The translations under genes were made by a program, and so were the position numbers. The notes under the pieces are model-generated. The model had not been told where the DNA came from. It was given only the letters and a program-made list of their open reading frames with translations, and did no database searches. This document shows, piece by piece, positions 43,896 through 52,561 of a DNA stretch of 64,000 nucleotides. The DNA comes from Paenibacillus hamazuiensis (GTDB taxonomy: Bacteria > Bacillota > Bacilli > Paenibacillales > NBRC-103111): NCBI RefSeq assembly GCF_023276405.1, contig NZ_JALRMO010000001.1, forward strand, positions 6,197,001 to 6,261,000. Direction: 5' to 3'. How positions within the stretch are numbered: position 1 is the first letter of the stretch; the number at the start of each line of letters is the position of its first letter.

Positions 43896-46015
43896 ACGAC
43901 ATGAGCCCCTTCGTCGGTTAATGATTGTGCAAGCTTTTTCAAAGCGACATAGTCGACCTTGCCGCTGCCGAGCAGCGGCATCCGTTCCACATACTGCAGC
44001 CGTGCCGGCACCAGCAGCGGAGGGTGGCCGGCAGCCTTCAAATATTCCTTAAGCTGGGACAGCTGGTATTTCGGGTTTGCATGGAACAGCACAATCTGCT
44101 CACCTTTGCGCAGATCGGGCACGTTGACCGCGGCGACGCCGGCATCCCCGAAGCAGAGCGCACTCACTTCTTCGACGAGGTTCAGCGACACCATCTCCCC
44201 GCCGATTTTGGCAAAACGCTTCAGCCGCGATTTGATCGTGACATACCCTTCCTCATCCACCTCGACCACATCGCCGCAGTCGTACCACTCCGGACGCGGC
44301 ACGAAGCCTTCGCCATGGATCAGGTACCCTTTCATCAGGTTCGGTCCCTTCACCAGCAAATTGCCCCCCTCGATCCCCGACACAGGCTCCACCTTGTATT
44401 CGATGCCCGGGAGGAATTTGCCGACAGAGCCTTTGCGCATCGCGAGCGGCGTGTTCAGCGAAAGCACCGGTGCCGCTTCGGTTGTGCCATAGCCTTCGAA
44501 AATGCGGATGCCGAACTTGTCGGCCCACAGCTGCCGCACCTCGTCCTTCAGCTTCTCCGCTCCGGCTACGACAAAACGCAGCGAGTAAAAATCGTACGGA
44601 TGCGCGACCTTGCCGTAAGCCGCCAAAAATGTCGAAGTGCCGAATAAGATTGTCGCATTTTTGTCGTACACGAGCTCGGGAATGACCTTGTAGTGCAGCG
44701 GGCTCGGATACAGAAACACCTTCATGCCGGTCAGGAGCGGCAGCAGCGTGCCTGCGGTAAGGCCGAAGCTGTGGAACATCGGCATCGCGTTCATGACGAT
44801 ATCTTTCTGCGTAAAATCGATCACGCAGCGCGCCTGCTGGATGTTGGCGAATACGTTGTCGTGGCTTAAAACGACGCCCTTCGGTTTGTTTTCGCTGCCG
44901 GAGGTGAACAGCACGATTTCGTTGTTCCGCACCGGCGCGCGCTTGCCGAACGCGTAATCGATCAGCCCGGCGAGCTTGTGTCCGGCCTTGACGGAGGCCC
45001 GGACGTCCTCGAGGTAAACGATCGCGTATTCATGCTGCAGGCTTTCTACGATCGGCTGCAGGTTCGCCTTCTCCACGAAAAGACGCGACGTCAAAATCGT
45101 CCGCACGCCGGCGGTTTCACACGCGTCGGTGATCGCCTGCTTGCCGGCGGAGAAGTTCAGGATCGCCGGCGCGATGCCGAGCTTGAACAGCGCCAGCAGC
45201 GCCGCGACGTGGCCGATCGAGTTCGGCAGCAGCACGGCGGCTCTTTGCTGTCCGGCCAGATCGGCGGCGAGCCGATGGCTCAGCACGCCGGATGCGATCA
45301 GCAGCTTGCGGTAGTTCACCTTCTGCGTGATGTCCTCGCAGACCGGGAACGCCGCCCCGCTGCGCTTCGCCGACTCCAGCACCTCGTTGTACAGGTTGAT
45401 GTCCGTTTTATGACGGCTTCGGAACAGCTGCTCCTGCAATCTGCGCTGGATGAGCAGCGCCGCTTTTTCCTTCTGCACGCGCAGCGTTTGCTCCTTGTTC
45501 ATCGGAATGGAGAAGGCGCCGCCGATATGAACCGATACTTGCGGGAACCATACCTGCCTGATCTTGCCCCGCAGATACGACAGCTTCGAACGCTCCAGTC
45601 CACCAATCGCGATCGGATAAAGGGCCGCTCCCGTCTTGAGTGCGATGTAGCCGATGCCGCTGTATATTTTCATCAGCCCGCCGGTCGTGGTGATGCGTCC
45701 TTCCGGGAACAGCAGCAGCGGCGTGCCCTGCTGCACGACCTTCACCATTTGCCGCACCGAATACGGGTTAAGCGGATTCACGGTAATGTGTCGGCGCAGC
45801 CGGATCAGCGGCTTGAAGCGCTTCGCGATTTCCGTGTTGACGACGAACGTCACTTCGTCCGGCAAGTAAAGCGCCAGAACAAACGCGTCGAGCAGCGATA
45901 CGTGATTCGGCATAAGCACCGCCGGCCCGGACAGGTCGAGCCGCTCCAGGCCGAACATCTTCGGGCGAAACGCGATTTTGACAAACCACCTGAGCAGAAT
46001 CATGAGCAGCTTCAT
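43892..46015 (-). CDS. aas: Bifunctional acyltransferase/acyl-ACP synthetase
   Basis: A 707-residue two-domain enzyme. Residues 1-200: PlsC-type acyltransferase with NHVSLLDAF (H-x4-D) and FPEGRITTTG. Residues about 215-700: AMP-binding ligase with FTSGSENKPKGVVLSHDN, GYGTTEAAP and the C-terminal Lys in GSGKVDYVALKK. Reacylates 2-acyl-lysophospholipids using fatty acid and ACP. Forms an operon with lplT. A FapR-like box lies 41-59 bp upstream of the start, which would tie it to lipid synthesis control. Confidence 0.9.
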   Translation of the reverse strand: MKLLMILLRWFVKIAFRPKMFGLERLDLSGPAVLMPNHVSLLDAFVLALYLPDEVTFVVNTEIAKRFKPLIRLRRHITVNPLNPYSVRQMVKVVQQGTPLLLFPEGRITTTGGLMKIYSGIGYIALKTGAALYPIAIGGLERSKLSYLRGKIRQVWFPQVSVHIGGAFSIPMNKEQTLRVQKEKAALLIQRRLQEQLFRSRHKTDINLYNEVLESAKRSGAAFPVCEDITQKVNYRKLLIASGVLSHRLAADLAGQQRAAVLLPNSIGHVAALLALFKLGIAPAILNFSAGKQAITDACETAGVRTILTSRLFVEKANLQPIVESLQHEYAIVYLEDVRASVKAGHKLAGLIDYAFGKRAPVRNNEIVLFTSGSENKPKGVVLSHDNVFANIQQARCVIDFTQKDIVMNAMPMFHSFGLTAGTLLPLLTGMKVFLYPSPLHYKVIPELVYDKNATILFGTSTFLAAYGKVAHPYDFYSLRFVVAGAEKLKDEVRQLWADKFGIRIFEGYGTTEAAPVLSLNTPLAMRKGSVGKFLPGIEYKVEPVSGIEGGNLLVKGPNLMKGYLIHGEGFVPRPEWYDCGDVVEVDEEGYVTIKSRLKRFAKIGGEMVSLNLVEEVSALCFGDAGVAAVNVPDLRKGEQIVLFHANPKYQLSQLKEYLKAAGHPPLLVPARLQYVERMPLLGSGKVDYVALKKLAQSLTDEGAHVV

Positions 46016-46055
46016 AGCTGAAAACCTCCATCGGCGCTTGCGCCGTTAAGTTCGA

Positions 46056-46074
46056 ATTAGTACTTGATCCTAAT
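46056..46074 (-). promoter_or_regulatory. FapR-like operator upstream of aas
   Basis: Plus strand ATTAGTACTTGATCCTAAT differs at two positions from the FapR consensus TTAGTACCTGATACTAA in its core. A TATAAT on the minus strand (46078-46083) puts the box over the start site. Two further AGTACT half sites occur at about 46106 and 46122. Confidence 0.6.
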
Positions 46075-46182
46075 CCCATTATATGGCGGCTCACGCAGAG
46101 GGGATAGTACTAAATTCACGTAGTACTTTAAAACAAAGTCCCCAGCTACCCACAAAAATTTGCTTTACAATTTCCCGGCAAC

Positions 46183-46206
46183 AAAAAAGACTGCACGAGG
46201 CAGCCT
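46183..46206 (-). terminator. Terminator of the three-gene macro/ATPase operon
   Basis: Minus strand GGCTGC-loop-GCAGTC with TTTTTT following, 20 bp after the macro-protein stop. Confidence 0.55.
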
Positions 46207-46226
46207 CAGAAAAGATGTTTTCCTTG

Positions 46227-47108
46227 TTATCCCGAACTAAATTTAGTAAGGTACTGCAAGTATTGATCCATTTCTTCCAAATTATATTTATGTTCCATAT
46301 AGGCTCTAGGGTAAATAACCACGGTGAGTTTCTCGGTAAACTTCCGGCGGCTGACGCTTTGTATGAACGATTGAAGGATTTCCGAAATCAGCGAGAAACG
46401 AGGCTGCGTGAGCCGGTGACGGCCGCTTCCCATCACAGGGATAATCAAAGGTTCCGTCTCCCCGCGGTTGCCGATGTACTGCCAAAGCGCGGATAATGCC
46501 TCGTTCAAATGGGCCGGGTCGGAAACCGCCTTGCCGTATTCGTTTAAATCCGCAGTGGCCAGCAAATAAGCCGTTCTGAACCCGCCTGTAGAAAATCGAA
46601 GCCGGGCCACCGTACCGATCGGGTACTTTTTCCACTGCCTGCCGCCTACGGTCACCGGTTCATATGCTTCCTGCCGAAGCGCCTCCTCCAATGCCGAATC
46701 AAAATGCGCCGGACCGGAAAAATACTTATCGCGAAATTGGGCCAGGATCGTTCCGCTTTCGAGATGATCGTGGCGAAAAAAACAATTGACCGGGATGATG
46801 AACGAGCCGTTTTTCAACTGAAACATATCGTTCACGGTGACTTCAATTTGAATCTCTTTCCCGTTAAGCGGGGCCGACTTCGTGAGCCGGGGGCGGCAAA
46901 GCCAGACGGCAGCGGCTACGCCCATTATCAGCACGGCCCAAACGGGAGGTTTCCAAGGCTGTCCGTTCATCGTGAAAAAATACCCGGAAAATTCGATAAA
47001 TGTCCAGATGATGGAGAAAGCCGAAAGCCAATAGGTCAAAAAACGTTTCGGCAAAAACGCAAATTTCCAAGAATGTAACGATAAAAAAGCACGCCACCGT
47101 GTGATCAA
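46227..47108 (-). CDS. Two-TM macro-domain protein, ThsA/DUF6430 type effector
   Basis: A 293-residue membrane protein. Two helices at about 22-45 and 54-72, then a macro-like domain (about 85-290) with GSFIIPVNCFFRHD, GTILAQFRDKYF, YPIGTVARL, AYLLATADLNEYGKA and LIIPVMGSGRHRL, the marks of PF20016 (formerly DUF6430). In type II Thoeris a TM-macro protein of this kind binds an ADP-ribose-derived signal and damages the membrane. No TIR gene is nearby. The TTG start at 47108 has GGGGGGAAG six bases upstream; the longer frame overlaps the ATPase gene and has no support. Third gene of the operon, 41 bp after the ATPase stop. Confidence 0.8.
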   Translation of the reverse strand: MITRWRAFLSLHSWKFAFLPKRFLTYWLSAFSIIWTFIEFSGYFFTMNGQPWKPPVWAVLIMGVAAAVWLCRPRLTKSAPLNGKEIQIEVTVNDMFQLKNGSFIIPVNCFFRHDHLESGTILAQFRDKYFSGPAHFDSALEEALRQEAYEPVTVGGRQWKKYPIGTVARLRFSTGGFRTAYLLATADLNEYGKAVSDPAHLNEALSALWQYIGNRGETEPLIIPVMGSGRHRLTQPRFSLISEILQSFIQSVSRRKFTEKLTVVIYPRAYMEHKYNLEEMDQYLQYLTKFSSG

Positions 47109-47149
47109 TTTCGCTTCCCCCCGAACAATAAATTCCAAATGAAAGCCGA

Positions 47150-50100
47150 TTACTGCAAGCGGTATGCCTCCAGCGCACGCTCCTGCGAAGGGATAAAGCT
47201 TTGTACATGGATTTGGACCGGACCGTCCGGACTGCGTTGAAGATGAAACGTACGGAAATGTTCCTGTAAAAAACTGAACTTCCGCCTGAATAATGTGGCA
47301 ACCTGCGGATTGGCGGTCGTAAAAAACAATTGCGTTCCGTGAGTGATCGTCAGCTGCCTTAAAAAGTCGAGCAGGCCGAGCACGTTTAATTCGTCCATAT
47401 TGGCCACCGGTTCGTCCAACAACAAAAATTTCGGCGCGGAATCCATCACCAGGTGCATCACGAAAAACAAAGCTAAAATAACGGACGTTCGCTGCCCTGT
47501 GCTCATCTCGTGAATGCCGCACAGCGCCGGGCTCCCCTTTCGTTTTGCCGCTATTTTGTTATCGTCCGTCCAACTTAAATACTCAAACTCGTTGGGCGCA
47601 TGCAAAGCGACAAACAGGCTGCTGATCGCTTCAAAATTGCTTTTGACAAAATCATCGCCGTACTCCGACAGGTTTTTCAGGCCGCTTAATGCTTCCGCCG
47701 CCTGGCAGCTGCGCTGCCAGCGGGCAAAGGCCGTTTGACGCTGCGCATTTAATTCGGCGGCCTCGCGCTCCTTTTGCTCCAGAAGGAGACGGGGAGCCAA
47801 TATGTCGCGTAAACGCTCCGCTTCCAGCTGAAGCTTTTGAAAGCTTGCAAACCAATCTTGCCAGGAATACCGCTCCAACAGACGAACGTTATGCTCCCTC
47901 AGCCGATGCCATGTCCGCTCGGCTTCCTCCAGACTTTTCTCCTTGGATGCAAGCTCCTGCCGCTGCCGCTCAAGCCCTGCGAGCCTGCTTCGCAGATCCC
48001 TGAAGTAGTCGTATTCGCCGCGGGCCCGCTCCGTCTCTTCATCCAGCCGCTGGGCAGCCTGCTCCAATTGTTTAAGCAGCTCGGAGCCGGTTAAACCAGA
48101 ATCCGTTTTCGCTGTAATATCGGCCAAAGCCGGGGAGGCCAGCAGCGCCTCCACTCTATGTATGGCCGCCAAGGTAAATCCGCGCTTATCCCAAGCTTCC
48201 GCCCGCATTTGCAGCTCGGCCAGCTCCCGTTCGATACGCTGCAGCCGCTCCGCCATATTTCTTAACACCGATTGAACGTCAGAGCCGCCGGATTTTTCCG
48301 ATAACGATTGTATTTCCTCCATATCTCCCCGGGTCAGCAGCTTGGATAACGCTTCGTTTAATTTTGTCAGCGCCTCATGCTCCAGACGCGCCTGCGTGAG
48401 CTCCTCCTGCCTCGCTTGAAGCCTGCTCTTACACTTCTCCTCCTCCGCCAAAAGGGTTGTCAAAAATTCATCGTCCGCTTTTAACCCGGTGTTTACCGCT
48501 TTGAGCAGGTGCTCGGAGCTTTCGTGGGAATGGCCGCACATAGGGCAGCGCGACTCGCCGGGCTGCTCATGCAAAAAACGGCGCCCGTAAGATTTGATTT
48601 CGGAAGCCAGCTTTTGCAGCAGTGTAGAGCGATTTTTCTGAGCTTTAACGCGTTGAACCGCTTCGTCGTGCTGGCGGGCGGCCTCTTGGGCCAATTCGGC
48701 TGCCGCAGCGAGCTTAACCTCCGCTTCCCCCACATTCGCCATCGTTATTCGGACATCGGTCAAGCTGCCGTAAGGCAGCGTAAAATCCATCAAGGAGGCA
48801 CGGTATTGATTCAACTGCTGAAGTTGGCTTGCTATTCGTTTTCTTTCTTCCCGGGAAGCAGACTGGTCCAGCAATTCCGCGGCGCCGGCGAGCTGCTCCG
48901 AAACATGACGCAGCCTGTCCCGCGATGTTTTAAGCTCCTCGAAGCGGTTCCATGCCAAGGTATCCGGCTCTGCGGTCCCGCTATCCGGCCGCAAAGCAGT
49001 CTGAATATCGCTTATGGACTTCATCAACGCTTCCTGCGCCGCCTGAACCGATCTCAGTTCCTCCTTCAGCTGCTTCAAATTGTTGATGCCGGCCAGACGA
49101 GCGTCGGAGGATAACGGGCGTCTGATAATGTCAATTTCATGAAGGAGCGGCTGCAGCCGCTGAAGCCACTGCTCCATCTCCTCAAGCGTTGCGTTCTCCG
49201 AAAGATGCGGGTAGGCCAAATAACAATGCGTCATCCATTTTTTCAATTGGCTTAAGGAATCTTCCGCGCGTCCTTTGATGAGGTCGCTCTCATGAAGCCC
49301 TTGACGCTGAACTTCGGCAAGCCTGGAATCGAGCTTGTCCAGCTCCTCTTTATAACGGTTGGAGGACATTTTGAATTCTTGCAAATATCGCGTCCAGCAT
49401 TGCTCCGTCCGCTCCAATTCTTCGCCGTAAATGACACGGGCAAATGCGGTCCGGTAATCGATTCGCGAATCGGGATTATAGCAAAATTGGTATACAGCTT
49501 CCGAGGAGAAGTAGTTATATTGATGAAACGCGCGGTTCAACTGGCTTCGCGCCATCGGAGCCACTTTATGTTTATAATAGGCGATTTCCCGCCTCTTTTT
49601 TTCCTGGGAGGACGGAATTCCTTGAAAAGGCGCTTGTCCGCTATGAAACGCAAGCCATCCGTTCCAATCCTCAATGATTTGCCGGTCTGTCAACGCATTG
49701 CGCTGCACGCTTCCGGTAAAAGCCAGCTCAATGCATTCCAGCACCGACGTTTTCCCCATGCCGTTAGGGCCTGTCAGCAAATTAACCCGGGCAAACTCCA
49801 GCGTCGGCGCCTGGGCCAGAAAATGCGGGCGAAAACGGTTCCCGAATTGCAGGCTTTGAATAGGCCCCATCGGCCTTTCCTGAATCTCATCTTCCGTTTC
49901 CCGGCCGAAACCGGAACGGGGTGCCGCGGGAGGCGGAGATGCGTCGATATATGCCTGCAAGGCCGTCTTGCTAAAGTTGTCCAGGCAAAATTCCAAACTG
50001 AGCGGGGCCAGCGCCTGCCGCCATTCTTCCAGCGGGTCGGAAGCGATTTGCCCGTGCATGTCCGGAACTTTCGCCGCAGGCAACCGTTTCACGATATCCC

Positions 50101-50476
50101 GGATGGACATGACCAGCTTTTTGCCGTATCGTTTGCCCCGCTCCACTCGCGCCATCCGTTCCGAAGGGATTTGCATAAAGTGGCTTTCCTCCAGCACGAA
50201 GCAAATGTACAAGTTCCATCCCCAGTCTCCCTTGAGCCTGAAGTAGAACGGCGCGATAATCTCTTCTTCAAATTGTTGGAATGTTTCGCTGCTCTCGGAT
50301 AACTCCATAAAACTTTCAAAGCCAAGAGGTATCAGCAAATACTTTCCCAAGACCATGCTTTCCCACCGGTGTGTCGTTTCGTACAATTCAAACCGGTCGT
50401 TCATCCGATGCTTGCGAATGAGCGAAAGACCGCACCGGCGGATCAACTCACTCCAATCCGTTGTCAATACCCGCAC
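47150..50476 (-). CDS. Rad50/SMC-like ABC ATPase with CxxC zinc hook and unique N-terminus
   Basis: A 1108-residue ATPase. Residues 1-190 form an extra domain (FMELSESSETFQQFEEEIIAPFYFRLKGDWGWNLY split here for reference) of no recognised family. Then Walker A GPNGMGKTS (about 235-243), a Q-loop region FHQYNYFSSEAVYQF, two long coiled-coil arms around a zinc hook CPMCGHSH (about 643), signature MSTGQR (about 990), Walker B FLLLDEP (about 1017) and an H-loop-like TTANPQ. The layout is that of Rad50, LmuB of Lamassu and ABC three-component systems. The GTG start lies inside the end of the preceding gene (29-bp overlap); TTG 50467 is an alternative. Confidence 0.85.
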   Translation of the reverse strand: MRVLTTDWSELIRRCGLSLIRKHRMNDRFELYETTHRWESMVLGKYLLIPLGFESFMELSESSETFQQFEEEIIAPFYFRLKGDWGWNLYICFVLEESHFMQIPSERMARVERGKRYGKKLVMSIRDIVKRLPAAKVPDMHGQIASDPLEEWRQALAPLSLEFCLDNFSKTALQAYIDASPPPAAPRSGFGRETEDEIQERPMGPIQSLQFGNRFRPHFLAQAPTLEFARVNLLTGPNGMGKTSVLECIELAFTGSVQRNALTDRQIIEDWNGWLAFHSGQAPFQGIPSSQEKKRREIAYYKHKVAPMARSQLNRAFHQYNYFSSEAVYQFCYNPDSRIDYRTAFARVIYGEELERTEQCWTRYLQEFKMSSNRYKEELDKLDSRLAEVQRQGLHESDLIKGRAEDSLSQLKKWMTHCYLAYPHLSENATLEEMEQWLQRLQPLLHEIDIIRRPLSSDARLAGINNLKQLKEELRSVQAAQEALMKSISDIQTALRPDSGTAEPDTLAWNRFEELKTSRDRLRHVSEQLAGAAELLDQSASREERKRIASQLQQLNQYRASLMDFTLPYGSLTDVRITMANVGEAEVKLAAAAELAQEAARQHDEAVQRVKAQKNRSTLLQKLASEIKSYGRRFLHEQPGESRCPMCGHSHESSEHLLKAVNTGLKADDEFLTTLLAEEEKCKSRLQARQEELTQARLEHEALTKLNEALSKLLTRGDMEEIQSLSEKSGGSDVQSVLRNMAERLQRIERELAELQMRAEAWDKRGFTLAAIHRVEALLASPALADITAKTDSGLTGSELLKQLEQAAQRLDEETERARGEYDYFRDLRSRLAGLERQRQELASKEKSLEEAERTWHRLREHNVRLLERYSWQDWFASFQKLQLEAERLRDILAPRLLLEQKEREAAELNAQRQTAFARWQRSCQAAEALSGLKNLSEYGDDFVKSNFEAISSLFVALHAPNEFEYLSWTDDNKIAAKRKGSPALCGIHEMSTGQRTSVILALFFVMHLVMDSAPKFLLLDEPVANMDELNVLGLLDFLRQLTITHGTQLFFTTANPQVATLFRRKFSFLQEHFRTFHLQRSPDGPVQIHVQSFIPSQERALEAYRLQ

Positions 50477-52145
50477 CCCCGTTCGTAAATTCAGATATCG
50501 GATCTACCCGATCCGGTGCAGTAAATTCGTCATAATGATAAGGGAAATGAACGATCTCCCCCGCCGCGTTTTTGGAAAAGACGCATATTTTATCTTTCAG
50601 CCACAGCTCCGAGTAGGGGATTTTTTTGAAGATGCCTTCGGCGACCGGCTTCATCTCCCTCTCCCGTTCGACATATACGGCAAGCGCGCCCGCTTCTTCG
50701 TTGCCGGATGCGGGGATAAGGTTGAACACGGAATTTGCGGAAACATGGAAACGGAACGGCCCCTTCAGCTTTTTGAGCTGGGACGGCAGTCTCCCCCCAA
50801 GCTTCAGACATCGGATCAGCTGAACGATTCGGTCCGCCTGGCGTTCCCGCTGCGGCTCGCATTCCTCGTCGATGTGGGTACCGACCCTCGAGCTTTTCTC
50901 GGCTTCGCCAAGCGATAGCTCCCCTTCTTCCAAATGGCCGAGACAAAGGCCGAAAAATTTATCCCGTTCTCTTTCGTATGCACCCTCCGGAATCGCAAAT
51001 TCCTCGGCCGCTTCCGCGCATAACTCCCGCGGCAAATCGCTCTGAAAAAAAACGTGCCCCTCGCTCCACCCGTTATCAGCCGCGTCGGGAACATACACCT
51101 TGTGAGCTTCCACTTGCCCTCTGCGTTCGGTAATTTCGGGGCCGCCGCTGTAAGGCTTGGTTACGACCAATTGCTGCAAATGCTCTTGTTTGACCGCGAA
51201 CCAAACCTTCAATTTTTTCTCGGTATCGTAGGCAAGATCAAGTCCGTATTTCAGATTGTTGCGACGTACGGGCCTAAGCCTTTCGAGCCAATTCTGCTCC
51301 CCGTCCAGGCTTATGAAACGGCGGTAAATGCAGGACCACGGATTTCGAACCGTATGCGCCTCGTCCTGCCCGAGCTGAATTTGCGTCCCCGCAGCCCAGT
51401 TGGCCGTGATATAAAGAACGCTCCTTCCCCAAGTGCCGTCGAAAATATGATTTCGCAAGGCGGCAATATCCTTATTTCGGGGAGCCGGATTAAGCTGCGG
51501 ATGCAAAACGATATATTTTTTCTCCTCGTGATGGGGAAATAATATCGCGGCGTCCTTAATATCCCGATGAAAAGCATCCGCGCATATAATCGAGACCAGT
51601 TGATTGGGCGAATGATTTCCGAACACGATGATATGCCTGCCTCGAGTCAGTCCGTCGCCTTCGCATACAAACATCGGCTCCCGCATAGGCTGAACCTTAA
51701 GCTGCGGGACCAGGCACAGCTTGTCCTCCGCAGCCGATCTGAATACGTAAAGAATAAAACCGGCAAAGTTGCCGGGGTATACCGTTTCCAAATGCTTGTC
51801 TCCGACAAACGCTTTATCTTTCCATTGATGTATATGAGTCAGGAAAGATTCCCATGCCATCCCTTCGCACCCTAAACACCATAAAGCGTTTCCGGGAGGC
51901 TGCAGTTCGGCATGCCTCATCATCTCATCGATTAATTCGATGGGTATGGCGTATTCGGGCGTCACAAAAAGATGAGCGCCGCCCGAACGGGCGATGCGCA
52001 GCGCTTCCCGGCATTTGTCCATGTGGGATTGTGAGGTGTGGCGGACTCCCGATTCCGGGCCCGCCGCCAGTAGGTCGCGGCATTGCAGACGAAGCAGCCG
52101 AAACGTAGGCTCGTCCGTTTCGAGGCAGCGAAATTTCGGGATCAT
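50448..52145 (-). CDS. Nitrilase-superfamily (CN hydrolase) protein with large C-terminal extension
   Basis: A 565-residue soluble protein. The N-terminal 270 residues carry a nitrilase-type triad: Glu64 in FVTPEYAIP, Lys150 in VPQLKVQP and Cys188 in SIICADAFHRDI, with NHIFDGTWGRSVLYITANWA as the following strand. The C-terminal 290 residues match nothing I know and contain a possible metal or thiol cluster only weakly (GLCLGHLEEGE). ATG at 52145 has GGAGAGGG upstream; the longer frame from a TTG at 52202 lacks one. First gene of the operon, overlapping the ATPase gene by 29 bp. Candidate sensor or effector enzyme of the system. Confidence 0.75.
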   Translation of the reverse strand: MIPKFRCLETDEPTFRLLRLQCRDLLAAGPESGVRHTSQSHMDKCREALRIARSGGAHLFVTPEYAIPIELIDEMMRHAELQPPGNALWCLGCEGMAWESFLTHIHQWKDKAFVGDKHLETVYPGNFAGFILYVFRSAAEDKLCLVPQLKVQPMREPMFVCEGDGLTRGRHIIVFGNHSPNQLVSIICADAFHRDIKDAAILFPHHEEKKYIVLHPQLNPAPRNKDIAALRNHIFDGTWGRSVLYITANWAAGTQIQLGQDEAHTVRNPWSCIYRRFISLDGEQNWLERLRPVRRNNLKYGLDLAYDTEKKLKVWFAVKQEHLQQLVVTKPYSGGPEITERRGQVEAHKVYVPDAADNGWSEGHVFFQSDLPRELCAEAAEEFAIPEGAYERERDKFFGLCLGHLEEGELSLGEAEKSSRVGTHIDEECEPQRERQADRIVQLIRCLKLGGRLPSQLKKLKGPFRFHVSANSVFNLIPASGNEEAGALAVYVEREREMKPVAEGIFKKIPYSELWLKDKICVFSKNAAGEIVHFPYHYDEFTAPDRVDPISEFTNGGAGIDNGLE

Positions 52146-52234
52146 CTCCTGCCCTCTCCGAGTATCAAAACAATGTTCAACCGGAATGAGTGTTATCGGC
52201 AACAGCTTTCACTCCCATCAATTCCACAATTTCC

Positions 52235-52263
52235 CTATAACTAAAAATATCATCATATTTCAA
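52235..52263 (-). promoter_or_regulatory. Promoter of the nitrilase/ATPase/macro operon
   Basis: Minus strand TTGAAA (52258-52263), 17-bp spacer, TTATAG (52235-52240), in a strongly AT-rich leader of about 150 bp that contrasts with its surroundings. Confidence 0.6.
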
Positions 52264-52351
52264 TGAAATAAATAGAAAAGTACTTAATTCTATTATTCTC
52301 CCTACTCCTTTATTTCAACCTCAGAAAATACTATTGCCCTTCGCTCAAAAC

Positions 52352-52395
52352 AAAAAAACTCCCCTCCTGCGAACTTTCGTTCATGGAAGGGAGCT
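52352..52395 (-). terminator. Terminator upstream of the defence-like operon
   Basis: Minus strand stem GCTCCCTTCC / GGAGGGGAGT with a seven-T tract; it ends transcription from the genes to the right (surface-protein remnant) before the operon promoter. Confidence 0.85.
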
Positions 52396-52420
52396 TCGTC
52401 TGAAGTGAATCTCAATCTGC

Positions 52421-52525
52421 TTAAAATTCCTTTACGGTGAGTGCGAGTTTCTTCGTCTTGTCGTCATCTCCGTTCATGAACGAAGCGGACCGCCTCACCG
52501 TTTTATCGCCGGCGTCGTTCGACGA
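52421..52525 (-). pseudogene. Remnant of an Ig-like repeat surface protein C-terminus
   Basis: The minus strand encodes DAGDKTVRRSASFMNGDDD then KTKKLALTVKEF and a stop. This aligns with the end of the protein at 54911-56017 (GTGDKAVMLTAVIVNEGVS, DTKTFVLTVKEW). No start or upstream part is left; the following lipoprotein gene begins its 3' end 36 bp away. Confidence 0.6.
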
Positions 52526-52561
52526 GTGAAGACCGAGTCATGATCAAGCCCGATTATGCCG

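Noticed and set aside
42478-43902. 474-codon frame overlapping lplT on the same strand
   Set aside because: Out-of-frame reading of lplT; composition rich in Arg and Cys and no membrane pattern.
46227-47522. 431-codon version of the macro protein
   Set aside because: The upstream part overlaps the ATPase gene in another frame and has no RBS; the TTG at 47108 has one and gives a sensible membrane start.
46227-52145. Classical Thoeris, Lamassu or SbcCD operon
   Set aside because: No TIR or SIR2 protein, no LmuA/LmuC-type separate genes recognised, and no SbcD/Mre11 nuclease beside the ATPase.
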